A stretch of 64,000 nt of DNA from Ampelomyces quisqualis. Taxonomy: Eukaryota > Ascomycota > Dothideomycetes > Pleosporales > Phaeosphaeriaceae. Below, one piece after another: positions 24,457 through 34,849 of this stretch. The translations under genes and the position numbers were made by a program. The notes beneath the pieces are model-generated. The model was not told the origin of the DNA and searched no databases. It was given only the letters and a program-made list of their open reading frames with translations. The DNA lies in NCBI GenBank assembly GCA_018398575.1, contig JAGTXZ010000008.1, positions 496,001 to 560,000 on the forward strand. Direction: 5' to 3'. Numbering within the stretch: the stretch's first letter is position 1; every line of letters begins with the position of its first letter.

Positions 24457-26189
24457 TCTGAACAGACCTGTCTTGGTCAGGGTATCCTATAATCGAGGAC
24501 ATTGCATCGAGGTGCAGTCATGAAGGCCCTCCCGCGAATTGAGCAGCAGTATGCGCCAGACGAGGCTTCGACACATTGTCATTCATCGTCGCAAAGCTAA
24601 AAAGTCCCCCATCATCTTGGGTTTGACGTTAAATTCTACATTTAGGGCTTGCTCAAAACCTTCGTGCCAGATGTCGTCCATGAATCGTTGAATAAGAAAT
24701 TTGAGGAAGAAATGTGGAATGATTTGCATAAAGAGTTCGAGCTAGCCCTACTCCTGAGCCTCATCCCGCTTGGCCTACTGGTATGTCTTTTTCTTTATGT
24801 TCACCACAGCAAATCGGTGAGACGAGCAGATCCCAGAGAATACGCAGCCCATGTCCAGTGACTCAGTTCCAGAAAGATTATGCAATTAAAATCAGCGAAG
24901 CCGTGGCGTCTTCATACATGGTACATATTTTGCAGAAGTCAATTCTCAGCCACAGTCAACACTATCGTCTCGCATGAAAGAGTTTAGGTGGTGGTCCTCC
25001 ACCAATTTCCAAGGCTATCACCAATCCCTCTCGGTTCGAAGCTTTGCCGATAACCAGACGACTTCGGTCGTGGCAATGTACAATGTTTAGCCTTCGAAGT
25101 GGAGCTTGAATAATACTCACAGCCCCGGAAAGGCTCGTAGGACAAGAATGTCGGTAGACATGCCGGTCATTCTCACATTACCAACAGCATGCTCCCCAGC
25201 TTCGAAATATCCAGAAACAGTCAACATAGAGGGTCTTTGCTCAGAATATCGAGCTGTCTTCTTCTTCATGACGTTCTTCATACTCGTTGCCTCGCTTGTA
25301 GTGACAACATGCGAGGCAGCCACAGCAAGCTCCACATTGGTCAACCCCACATCAAATTGTGGAGAAGACGATTCGGAGCAAGACATGCACGGTCAGTCAC
25401 CGCAGCCTGCATTATTGGTCGTTTCGCAAGCGCCTTAGGGTATCCTATCCATTATCAGCGCCTTAAGAAGCGCGCTCACGGTTCGGTGGTGTTGCAACAA
25501 ATCTTCGCGCACGTGTGAGATACGATCCACATTTCATCTATCTTCCTAAGGCCGGAGCATTCGACTACGTGACTGCCAGGTCCATTCCGATGTGCTATGA
25601 TCGCGTGGCAAGTCTTCGGTTATTATCTTGCCTTCCAAGCACTTTCACCATCTACTCTACACTATACACACTATGCGGGTAAACAAGTCGACCTCTCAAA
25701 GCGCACACAATGACAATGAGGCCTTGACCCAAGACCTTCCAGAAATGGCTGCTTTGTCGTAGCGACATGTTACGCTCCATGAACAGCCATATGCTTGTGG
25801 TTATGTTCGTAATCCAAGGCATGCATATGGTCGAGACTACAATCTTGCTGGTGTACGGTCATATGCAGTTGCCTCGGCGGCCAATGCTTTGGGTCACATT
25901 GATTGAGTCACGCGTCGTATTGAGGCCAAACCTGGATGCAGCTTTCTAAGAATGGCCCATCTTGCAAAACTACCTTGCACATCGCCGCCTACTTTGCAAC
26001 CGCCCGGGGACGAACAGACTGTTGCTTGGCAGACGAAGCCACCTTTTAAGGTTATTCTCGTGCTCTCATTATTTCCTATGACACGACGGTTCTCCTTCTA
26101 CTCCTGGAAGTCGAAAGCGTCACTGCGAAGAGCGTCGACCACTGATCGCTTTCTACCCCAGAATCACAACTGTGGAAATATCACTCTCA
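24457..26189. other. Long intergenic region, no supported gene
   Basis: About 1.7 kb. A short + frame at about 24649-24861 encodes a charged segment followed by a hydrophobic helix (FELALLLSLIPLGLLVCLFLYV) without an initiating ATG at its head. Frames on both strands at 25106-25438 and 25117-25386 overlap and I recognise neither. The composition matches the genes, not the RIP blocks. A decayed gene is possible. Confidence 0.4.
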
Positions 26190-27005
26190 ATGCGTTCAGT
26201 GCTCGGACTCGTCGGAGTCATCGCGCTTGCAGGTCTCAGTAATCTTCTGCCTCGATCAAGCCTTATTGATGCTGATAAGTATCCTAGCGGTCAGCAGACC
26301 AGCGCCAGAGCCTTTGTTATTGGAAGCGCGCGCTGTCACTGTCGTTGATCAGGAGACTGGCTTCACATTTTCGGAGACCAAGGCGGCAGCAACACTTTCG
26401 GCCAACATTGTCTTTCGCATCGCTACACCAGCCAACGTTCCCGCTGGACAGCCATACGATATTGTTCTTCAAGTCGTCGCGCCCAACTCTGTGGGCTGGG
26501 CTGGGTTGGCGTGGGGAGGCAGCATGATTCGCAACCCTCTCACGGTATCCTACGCCAATGGACAGAGGACGACCGTGTCTGCAAGATGGGCAACGTGAGA
26601 AAATCCTCAGCCGTTTTTTCCAATATCATTCTAACAAACATGAATAGCGGCCACTCGACCCCACAAGCCTACTTGGGCGCTACATTCACTCTTCTATCTA
26701 AGGGCAACAAATCCAATGGCACGCATTGGCAACTTACTGCCAAATGCACAGGCTGCACCACCTGGACCGGTAGCTCCGGCGCAGTGCGCATCGATCCTCG
26801 CGACTCAAAGCGTCTCGGCTACGCATGCGCGGCTGCAAAACCTTCAACCCCTAGCTCGCCTTCCTCAAGCATTCCAGTCCACGATGTGTACAACTATATC
26901 ACACATGACTTCTCTGCTGGCGCAAATGCCAACTTTGCCGCGCTGCTGACGCAAAATGGTATCTCAGAGGGGTCTACAGGAAACGCGACATTATTCGAGA
27001 ACTAG
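26190..27005 (+). CDS. Secreted cytochrome b domain protein (CDH-type, AA8-like)
   Basis: Extracellular iron reductase/cytochrome domain like that of cellobiose dehydrogenase, which passes electrons to lytic polysaccharide monooxygenases. Exons 26190-26238, 26288-26594 and 26648-27005 give 237 aa. A short hydrophobic start (MRSVLGLVGVIALAG) acts as the signal peptide. Family-like features are SVGWAGLAWGGSM with the Met expected to be a haem ligand, a conserved RWATGHSTPQAYLGA, and GTHWQLTAKCTGCTTW with the His ligand and a Cys pair. The protein stops after a Ser/Pro-rich linker and short tail; there is no flavodehydrogenase domain. The first intron boundary (GTAATC donor) is the least certain part. 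Confidence 0.85.
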
Positions 27006-27567
27006 AAGATGGCGGTTTCGTGGATGAGAGGGAAGGAAATGTATGCACAAAGGTGCATTTATCACGTAAAGACACCACCATCTGACGGTTATTCAGCAGT
27101 TTCGTTCATTGAATAATTCGTTTCCACCCGTACAATCAGTAAAATTCGCACCGGCCCCCTCCAAAAAAACCTTTACGACTTGAATATGGATATGGTGTTT
27201 GAATGTGAAGTCAGCATAGCCAATCATAATAGACCTTTACAATAGTCCCAGTCTCACTTTCCTGAGTACTCGCCGGATCATGCATCTCTCAGAGTGCGGT
27301 CACGTGGCATGAAGCGTCGTTAATGCGGCCTACTTTGACATCATAGACAGTCTTGGAAAACAGATCCATCGCTGTGAGCAGCACCAAGCATGCCGAGCAT
27401 ACTATGACGAGAAAGCACATGGCAATTTGATTGTCTAAAAAGTACCCAAATAGAAATCTGCATATAGTGTGCGCGACAAAAAAAAGCCAAGACAATGAAT
27501 GATGCAAGCTATTTGACTAGAAGGTAGTTCGCCGTTCTCGCCGATGACATGTCGACGATGAAGGTAT
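27006..27567. other. Convergent 3' region
   Basis: Between the convergent cytochrome-domain and DUF1996 genes. A minus-strand frame at 27289-27507 is hydrophobic but isolated; no gene is called. Confidence 0.45.
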
Positions 27568-28798
27568 CTAAGCCTTGATAGATTTGTCGCCGAGAGGCAT
27601 TTGCTTGAGCCCTGCAGTGTGTTAAATCAGCAAACGGTCCCCTTACAATAAAGCACAGCATGTAGAAGGGGGTAGAAGCATACATCCATTAACCTCCTCA
27701 GGCGCCTGCTGCTTCTTCTTACACGCATTGTACTGCGCAGGCTCCTGGACCGTGAGTCCAGCCTTGGGACACGGCGTGTTTAAATTGCAGTTGTTGTCCA
27801 TTGCTTTCTGGAGCGAATCTCCTTCCCAGCCGAAGACGTAGTCGCCGTGAGCCGCTGAGCCGCCAATGTTCATCGAGTACACGAATGGGTCGGATCCGTC
27901 GGTTGGCCAGAGTGACTTGTCGGCGAACTTGTTCACGTCCCACATCACTTCGTACATGATCTGAGGAAGCTTAACGGGGTGCGTGGATGGGCAGGCGCCG
28001 CCGCCGTTGGCGCCGGAACCTTGGCCGTAAGCAACGTGGGCTTGGTGGTCGGGGGAGTCGAGATCTTTGCCGTTCCAGCAGCTGCCATGCATGTTAGTGG
28101 GTTGTGTGGGAAAGATTGTGGGTGACTGTCATAGTGACAACCTACGTGGGGAAGATCAGAGTCTGGCGAATGAGCTTGCACTTGGGGTCCTGGGGGATGG
28201 CAACGGTGTCGCTGCCGGAGCAGGGGGCGCCGCCGACGAAAGTGCTCTCGGAAGGAGAAGTCCAGCATCGATGGCAGATGTTGGCGAGTTTGACTTTGCT
28301 GTTGTCCGTGTTTGTGGCTGAGCCGACGAGCATACGGAAACCCTTCTTGAAAGCCGTGGTCTTGCCGCTCGGGATGTAGTAGACATCGAGGCCGCCGTCG
28401 TTGATGAGCTTCCCCTGAGGTCCTCCGTTGCCGATTTGGGGAACGCGGCTGTCATCTTGATCAGCATGCAATCATTCATATGGTTATTTATGTTCTTACA
28501 TGTAAGTGCCGTTCTTCGCCTTGAAGAACATGACCGCAGTCCAGTAGTTGGACTTATCCTGTACGAAGCTGCACGAAGTACACGTTGACTCCTTTGCCAA
28601 ATCCTTTTCTGGATCCATCGTGACATTGAAAGCATCGCCTCCCACAATCTGATGAAGATGAGGAGTATACTTCATGCCCGGGTTGACAAGAGGATCGGTT
28701 CGCTCAACGACAAGCTGTGAGCAAGCGAATCGCAACATGTTCTGAGCAGCAGCATTCTGGGCAAATACCACAGCGGGGAGGAGAGTAGCCCACTGCAT
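27568..28798 (-). CDS. Secreted DUF1996 domain protein
   Basis: Extracellular or wall-associated fungal protein of the DUF1996 family; the biochemical role is unknown. Exons 28500-28798, 28146-28448, 27684-28081 and 27568-27611 give 347 aa. The start at 28798 leaves a short signal peptide (MQWATLLPAVVFAQNAAA). Family-like blocks are MLRFACSQLVVERTDPLVNPG, HLHQIVGGDAFN, TCTSCSFVQDKSNYWTAVMFF, LDVYYIPSG, KGFRMLVGS, the C-x2-C-W of ANICHRCW and CWNGKDLDSPDHQAHVAYG. Several Cys pairs suggest disulfides. The last exon adds WLKQMPLGDKSIKA. It is convergent with the cytochrome-domain gene and could act at the same extracellular site (inference). Confidence 0.88.
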
Positions 28799-30653
28799 CT
28801 TATTGATTAACGATCGAGGTCGTTGTCTTTGTCGGTTGGTAATGAGGGAGGAAGAAATATAAATGAGTGGTAAAGATGCACAACACAAAAAAAGACAACA
28901 GGAATCATTTATTTCGGAGTCCCTTATAACCAGTGAGCATCTGAAAGCCCTGCTGTCCTCGTGGCCAAATACCGGCGCGTGCAGAATCCTGATCGACGAT
29001 TTTGCTAGCCCATGAGGTTAATCTAAGTTGTGTAAGGATTGGGCAGCACGTAGCTTTCCATATTGATCCTCTACAGTACATGGGTTACCAGACACTCTGA
29101 ACATTCTTGAGTGTGCCGCGCAGATTGTCAGCGCTGCTCGTCACATCGCCTGCATGTGCTTAGACCACTGGTTACTGGATTTCGGAGAGAGGTATTGTCG
29201 TTGGCCGCTTAATATATAGCTCTTGCGGCATGGTTTGGAAAGTTCGCGTAACCCGCTTGGTACCAAGACGTCTGGGTGAGTTGTGGAGTGGCCTTGTTCC
29301 CAGGCATACACCAGAGGAGACGGTAACGCGTAGGGCAGCAGTCAGCCAAAATGAGACTGGAAGATGACTGATAAGATCTTTGAGGGCTCATATATATTTG
29401 GGCGTCGGACGCAGTCCCGGAGCCTTCTAGTGCCCACAGAGAAGGAGTGATTGACGTCACTGGGATCATTGAGACGTAACAGGGGAGATATGTGGTATCA
29501 GACTTCTTGGCACCTGGGGATCGAATCACTGAAGTTTCTGACACTGAGAAAATGTTGAATTGCAGCGCACTGTTCGTGTCTTTCGTGGTCTGATTTCCGA
29601 AGTGGCCCACGATGTTGTGCCTGTCTGATACCATTCCAGGATAGATAACCAAGTGTCGATGCAGTCCAACAACGTTCTAGCACAGCCTACAAACACAGTC
29701 TCGAGCAAACATCAAAGCAACACACCACCCATACAAACACCCGTCAGCATGAGCCATCCCAATGCAAAGCCCCAACATCACCAAATTAACCAGCAGAAAC
29801 CCCAGTCTACGACCCACGCCCAAGCCCTTTCGTCTCCATCCACCCAACCGACACCAAAATACTACCATAGGTATTTTCTTCGCACATCCGTCGTCACAGC
29901 AAACTTCCCATTAGCCTCCCGCCCCTGCCAGGCCACTCAGGCGTTGCTGCTCCGACATTACTACGGAGCAGTCTCATCCCTGCTACCTTTCATCCCTGCA
30001 ACCATCCCTCCTCCCCCCCCCACATTTTCGAAAATCATCCGCAAGCCCTAATCGAAAATACCCGATGCTTCCTGCACTGCACTCGTCACAGCCAGCATGC
30101 TTCCATATGAAAGAGCTCTGGTTATGTTTTCGCAATCGGCAAAACGGAATTGGGCAGGGGGCAAGGGTTTCGTCATTATTAACTCTTCGGCACTTGGGGA
30201 CTATGTTGACTTTTTAGCCGTGTTTGAGTGTGAGTGGATACTGCAGGGCATTAGAAAGTGAAAAAGTGCCGTGCGTGGGGCAGTAAAGAGTGGGAGAGGT
30301 GCCGACTGGACTGGGGATATTGCGGGTGAAAAGGTGCGAGGGTGTATGGATGAGCGAGTGGGAGAGGGTTGCGTGTTGTTCGAGAAGACTGGAGATGAGC
30401 AATGTGAAGAAAAGGAGGAAGGTTGAGGATTTTTTTGGTCGAGCGACGTCAAATTCGCAAGTCAGGGTTTGAAGGTTGAGTTGTGGTTTTGTGATGTTCA
30501 GCGTCTCGATGTGCTGGTCGTTGTCCGAATACCGTACACGCCCTCACTATCACACATTTGAGCGACAAAAGAGATGTCATCTGCGCACCTCTGGACGTGG
30601 TACAGGAAGCCAAGCTATCTGACCACTATACCAAACGAGCTGCGAAAGTATTC
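28799..30653. other. Long intergenic region, no firmly supported gene
   Basis: About 1.85 kb. A minus-strand frame at 29209-29652 (about 147 codons, no ATG at its head) looks protein-like but I recognise no domain, and it may be the remains of a gene. The + frame at 29653-30051 is Pro/Gln/Ser/Thr-rich low-complexity sequence. A C-run occurs near 30008-30020. Confidence 0.4.
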
Positions 30654-32128
30654 TCACCAAGCAATTTTGGCGAGGACACCATTGGGCCAAGTGCGCACGC
30701 AGTACTTTCCCGTCTCGTCGAGGAGCAGAAGACCTAGATCCATGTTGCGAGTGCCGATGGTATCTTGCAGAGAGGGAATATAACAAAAGATGAACACAAC
30801 CACGATGGCGAAGAGCATGCTGGTAAAGAGCAGCCAGTTCTAATCACGTGTTAGTGCATGGATCTTTCGAAGCGCGTGGAATGACTCACTTGAGTAGCCT
30901 TGTTGAAGATAGGAGATTGCTGGAAGATACTGAGGCGCCGGGTGCGCGTTGCCAGCAAATTGAAGAGTTGCCTGCCACTGGTATCAGCTAGGTGGACTGT
31001 AACCAAACATTATGACACTTACATGATGACTAGTGTGACGAAGTTGACACTCTAGGCCGTATCTGCTGTCTCGTTGATGATTTCTGTATCGTATTGAGGA
31101 TCGTAGTTTCCAAACTTCAGCCACATCGCCATGAACGTTATTCCCATCCTGTACAGAGCGTCAGTGAAGTCTATAATAAATACCGCACATCAGGCAATCT
31201 TACCTCTCCATGTAACAGAACGTCATGGCGAAAGAGAGGAAGCACTAGTACAAGCCGACGAAGAAGTAAGCATGGAAGATCAACTTTGTGTCGACAAGAC
31301 GATCCTGCTTGGTTACGAGGAGGGCGAAGAAGTAGATCGACCTCAGGCTTTTCGTGTGCGAGAGTGATAGCAGCAGCGCAGTCGGTCAAGCAACAGATTA
31401 TGATCATCAAGAAAGATGATAGGATCTGGGGAATACCGAAGGCGACGTTAGTGATGACGGGCCAGAGCACACTGAAACTTCTCGCCGCAAGGAGGTAGTC
31501 AATCTTGATGTATGCCAGTATTGTCACTATGATAGCCATTTACATCATTACTTGCCGTTTTCTTCAAGTTGTCATAGACCAGTCGTCCGTACTGAAAAGC
31601 CTCGACGATGGCAATGAAAGAATCAAGAAAGACCATGTCGGCACTCAATCGCAATTTATGAGCCGCTATTCATCGCGATACCATTGTCGACAGCCTTGAG
31701 TGACGGAGCATCATTGACACCATCGCCTGTCATGTCGACGATGTTCTCACGAGCCTGGAATTCCTTCACGATGCGCAGCTTCTACTCCGGCGTCGTGCGA
31801 GCAAAGACAATCTCTTGATACAAGCAGAGCTGATACCACTGGTTCTCGTTTAATGTGATCAGCTCCAGTCTATTCAACACGATAGCTTATTTCGTTGAGC
31901 CGACTTTAGCATCACTGCTGAGCGTGCTGCACAGGCCAGTGTACAGCGAGCCCGCGCTTGACATGAGTTAGTAATGGCAGCCAAGAACACAGACATACAT
32001 ATCTGGGTCGAAGGTAGTATAGGTTCTTGGCTGGGTGGGAGGCGGAAAGATGTTGTACTGCATGCAGTCTTGATGGTCTTCACCGTCGAGGCAACTACCC
32101 CGCCATTGACGTGCATTTGTCGGCCCAA
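30654..32128 (-). pseudogene. Decayed P-type ATPase, Na+/K+-ATPase alpha-like (C-terminal half)
   Basis: Remains of a fungal P-type cation ATPase resembling Na+/K+-exchanging (type IIC-like) pumps. Reading leftwards from about 32128: LNENQWYQLC, QEIVFARTTPE, then a TAG, KLRIVKEFQ, the hinge motif TGDGVNDAPSLKAV, QYGRLVYDNLKK, PQILSSFLMIIICCLTDCAAA, ending in YCVRTWPNG...LAKIAW and a TGA at 30654-30656. Three introns (near 30841-30890, 30972-31022 and 31150-31204) are still recognisable. Lesions seen: TAG codons where relatives have Gln, a TAA after MNSGS, and frameshifts after IAIEC and in the LLLRPPRN region. The 5' half with the phosphorylation site is missing. Confidence 0.85.
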
Positions 32129-32337
32129 CGGATAAGCAATGTCAACCGTAGCACGAAGCCGTAATTCTTTGGAGTTGCCTCCCTGCCCTTCTTATAGGAA
32201 AGTCGGTTCTCTTTGCCGCGTGCAGTCGTCTATATTGGCATCGTCGTGGCGTGCTTTCGTTCGTCCGCCAGTATCATCAGGACGGATTCAGCAGAGCGAC
32301 GTGCGGAAATGGCAGGTTAAAATAAGGTACATCGGCT
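32129..32337. other. Junction between ATPase relic and kinase-like gene
   Basis: No clear coding signal. It may contain unrecognised remains of the ATPase. The 3' region of the kinase-like gene must lie here. Confidence 0.35.
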
Positions 32338-33084
32338 TTAGATTAGGAGTCCGTACATACCTTCGATTTCCTTGTAGACACTCTTTGAATCCGGGTACTC
32401 GTCGCGCCAGCACTTGGAAATAATTTTTCCAAGCGGCCCAAGGAAATCGGTCGGTGGGAAACTGCCATGCAAAAAGCGCTCGTTGATTTCGTAATCGGAA
32501 AGATCATGATACGGGCTCTGTCCTGTTACGATTGTATATAGTGTAGAACCAAATGCGAAAATATCGGCCTCGACACAACAAGTATCTCCGGGTCTTCTAT
32601 GACTTTCTGTGACTACTACAAGGAGTGGAGATCCATCCAGAGAGGAGCCAGCAAAGTCCGCAAGTTTCGCATTGAGGTGCGCATCCAGCAGGATGTTGAA
32701 TATGTTCAGGTCGCCATGGACCACCCCCCTTGCGTGCACAAAGCAGAGCGCGCTAATGATTTGCTGCGCCCATCGGATCTTCTGCTCGTAGTCGACTTTG
32801 TTCGCGCGAATATAACCCCCAAAATCGTAGATGGGAAGGTATTCAAGGCGGATACCAATATCATAGGGCCCGAGGTATCGTACGATGTTTTCGTGTCCGC
32901 CGTGTTCCTTGAAGCGCTCGTAAATGCACCGTTCCACGTCGATATCGGCTTTGCCCTGACCGAGCGGGGACTTAACAACGGTTTGCGAGGCCCTGTCAAA
33001 AAGTACCAAACCCGAAATACCATGTGCCAGGATGTTGTCTCTGCAAAAGCCAGCGGGATATCGCAGGGTTCCGTTATCCTCCAT
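32338..33084 (-). CDS. Small protein-kinase-like protein, 248 aa
   Basis: Single-exon gene encoding a minimal eukaryotic protein-kinase fold. Visible: a glycine-loop-like AHGISGLVLF, the presumed ATP-binding Lys in TVVKSP, a catalytic loop VVHGDLNIFNILLD (HGD replaces HRD, with Asp and Asn kept), and LADFAGS (DFA replaces DFG, Asp kept). These are followed by EADIFAFGSTLYTIVTGQSPY and a C-terminal KCWRDEYPDSKSV block. The length is near the minimum for a kinase domain. It belongs to the same family as the gene at 42978-43760, which lies on the other side of the retroelement. Activity is plausible because the Lys, catalytic Asp and metal Asp are present; the substrate is unknown. Confidence 0.78.
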   Translation of the reverse strand: MEDNGTLRYPAGFCRDNILAHGISGLVLFDRASQTVVKSPLGQGKADIDVERCIYERFKEHGGHENIVRYLGPYDIGIRLEYLPIYDFGGYIRANKVDYEQKIRWAQQIISALCFVHARGVVHGDLNIFNILLDAHLNAKLADFAGSSLDGSPLLVVVTESHRRPGDTCCVEADIFAFGSTLYTIVTGQSPYHDLSDYEINERFLHGSFPPTDFLGPLGKIISKCWRDEYPDSKSVYKEIEGMYGLLI

Positions 33085-33466
33085 GGTGTGGGTTCGAGAG
33101 GCCAGTCGGATACTGAGGAGTAGAATCGCGCAGGGATAAAAAGCGAGGGTGGGGAATTCGATGCTAGAGGCTGATTAGCGGAATCAAGTAGTCTCAAAAC
33201 GAGTACTCATACACATGGTCCGAACACGAAGTAGGTGAAGAGGCACTCTTAAGTTAGGGACTTGCAGCAGCCTAAGGGGCTTAGCAATAAAGTTAAAGCC
33301 CCTAGAAGGTAACTTGGGCCACGGATAGCAGTTTTACTAATAAGTATTTACTAAGTGATTGCTAAACTAGTAATTAGTAATAGCTTTTTTAAGCAAAACT
33401 ATTGATTATAATTTTTATAAGTAAAAAGATTAAATTGCTTATTCTATTCTATATACAGAAAGATTA
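33085..33466. other. Kinase-like gene promoter and AT-rich boundary
   Basis: The first ~200 bp is balanced in composition and carries the promoter. From about 33,300 the sequence turns AT-rich with many TA dinucleotides, marking the edge of the RIP-affected block. The last 5 bp (GATTA, 33462-33466) are the left target duplication of the LTR element. Confidence 0.6.
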
Positions 33467-33765
33467 TGTAACGACGCAGGTAGGTACAGCTATTAGGATT
33501 AAATCAGATACGTATCAGAGGCATATGGGAGTGCGTGTTGTATTAGAGATTCTAGATTAGCTATACACCTATAGGTCTTGTACAGAAGGACAAAAGAAAC
33601 TTGTCCTCTATCTATGCTATAGGCTTATATTTATAGTAGGCGTAGCAGCTAAGTTAGAGCGCTGTTAGAGCGCTTTTAGTCCTAATCTGCTAGCTCCCTA
33701 CATAATCTGTTACTAAGCTTTTATAAGGTATTAGATGTAACATGTATTTACATGTGCTTGTTACA
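33467..33765 (-). repeat. Copy 1, 3' LTR
   Basis: 299 bp. Terminal bases TGTAAC...TTACA pair with each other as the short inverted repeat usual at LTR ends (one position altered by RIP). It is preceded in element orientation by a purine-rich tract ending AAGAAGAGGAGTAA. Confidence 0.93.
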
Positions 33766-34139
33766 TTACTCCTCTTCTTAAAATTAATAGTCTCTATTAA
33801 TTAAGTCTGTATTAGTGTTATTTTAGATACCTCTTTAAATTGTTATAAACTTATATTTACCTTAAGTTTATTTTAGAATAACGTAATATAGCTGTTTGTT
33901 ATTGTTTTAATCTGCGCACTAGCGCGTTTAAAGTTTCTAACTTTACCTTAAGCTTTTTAAGCATATATACAAGGCTAGCTCTCTAGTATACTACTTTTCT
34001 ACACTCTCTTCTTACACGTTTATATACCTACAGCTATTTAACTACTCTTCTAATTTAATTGTTAGCTAATTGTTTCTGCAGATACACATAATACCTATTT
34101 CTGTCCCTTCTAAGGCTTATTCCCTAGCCTATTAGGTTG

Positions 34140-34744
34140 TTTGCCTATAGGCTACAAGGGCTTTTGCCTGCAGCTATTTTAATATTAAGTTTAGATTCTA
34201 TTTAAATGTGTCTAAAAAGTGTGCTTATTGCACACTCTTAAATAAGAAGTGTTACCTAGTTCTTTTATATGCAGGCTAGGAGTATAATAGCCTTTTTAAG
34301 GCCTTTAACTACAGGTTTGCTGCCCTAGGTAAAGATAAGTCTAATAAGGTAGTGTTAGAGTAGAAGGCTGCTGTTAAAGAGGTAGTGTTTTAGTTAGCTA
34401 CTGTTATGCAAGTAAGTACTGCATAGGTAGCTAACATAAATAACGCTAACTTATTAGTTAGCGCTTATTACTAGAGGGAGGAGCTAGCTAAAAAGGTTAG
34501 AGTAATAGCTAAAGAGGTTAGGTTACTTAGGAGGAGTATAGCTAGGTTAACTAGTGTAGTTACTTAGCTAGTAGATATTATAATAGTATTAAAGGCTAAT
34601 TAGTTAGCAGAGCAGAAGGAGGCGCAGGTAGTAACGTTTTAGGCAGCAGCAGAGCAGGAGGCAGGTACTTGCAGCAGGCAGGGCTAGAATAAAAGACATC
34701 TAGGTAGTACGTTAGTATCTGTACCTAGGGATTTGGATAGTTAA
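34140..34744 (+). pseudogene. Antisense extra frame of the Gypsy-type element, copy 1
   Basis: Frame on the strand opposite gag-pol, between integrase and the 3' LTR. From about 34208 it reads 179 codons to a TAA at 34742-34744. It starts with a Cys cluster (KKCAYCTLLNKKC), then a Lys/Arg/Leu-rich probably helical region (ELAKKVRVIAKEVRLLRRSIARL). All nine internal stops are TAG. The same frame with the same terminator is found in copy 2 at 50130-50648 despite an 18-nt length difference. The function is unknown; the Cys cluster suggests metal binding. The true start is not visible. Confidence 0.6.
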
Positions 34745-34849
34745 GAACGTCCTACTAGTAGTAGTAACAGTCTACTGTTAGATCTAATAGAAGAGTAAGA
34801 CTCTTATTGTTAATAGCTGTTACCTACTAGTGTAGTAGTTATAATATTA

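Noticed and set aside
29653..30051. Pro/Gln-rich plus-strand frame
   Set aside because: Low complexity, overlaps another unsupported frame on the opposite strand, and no domain.
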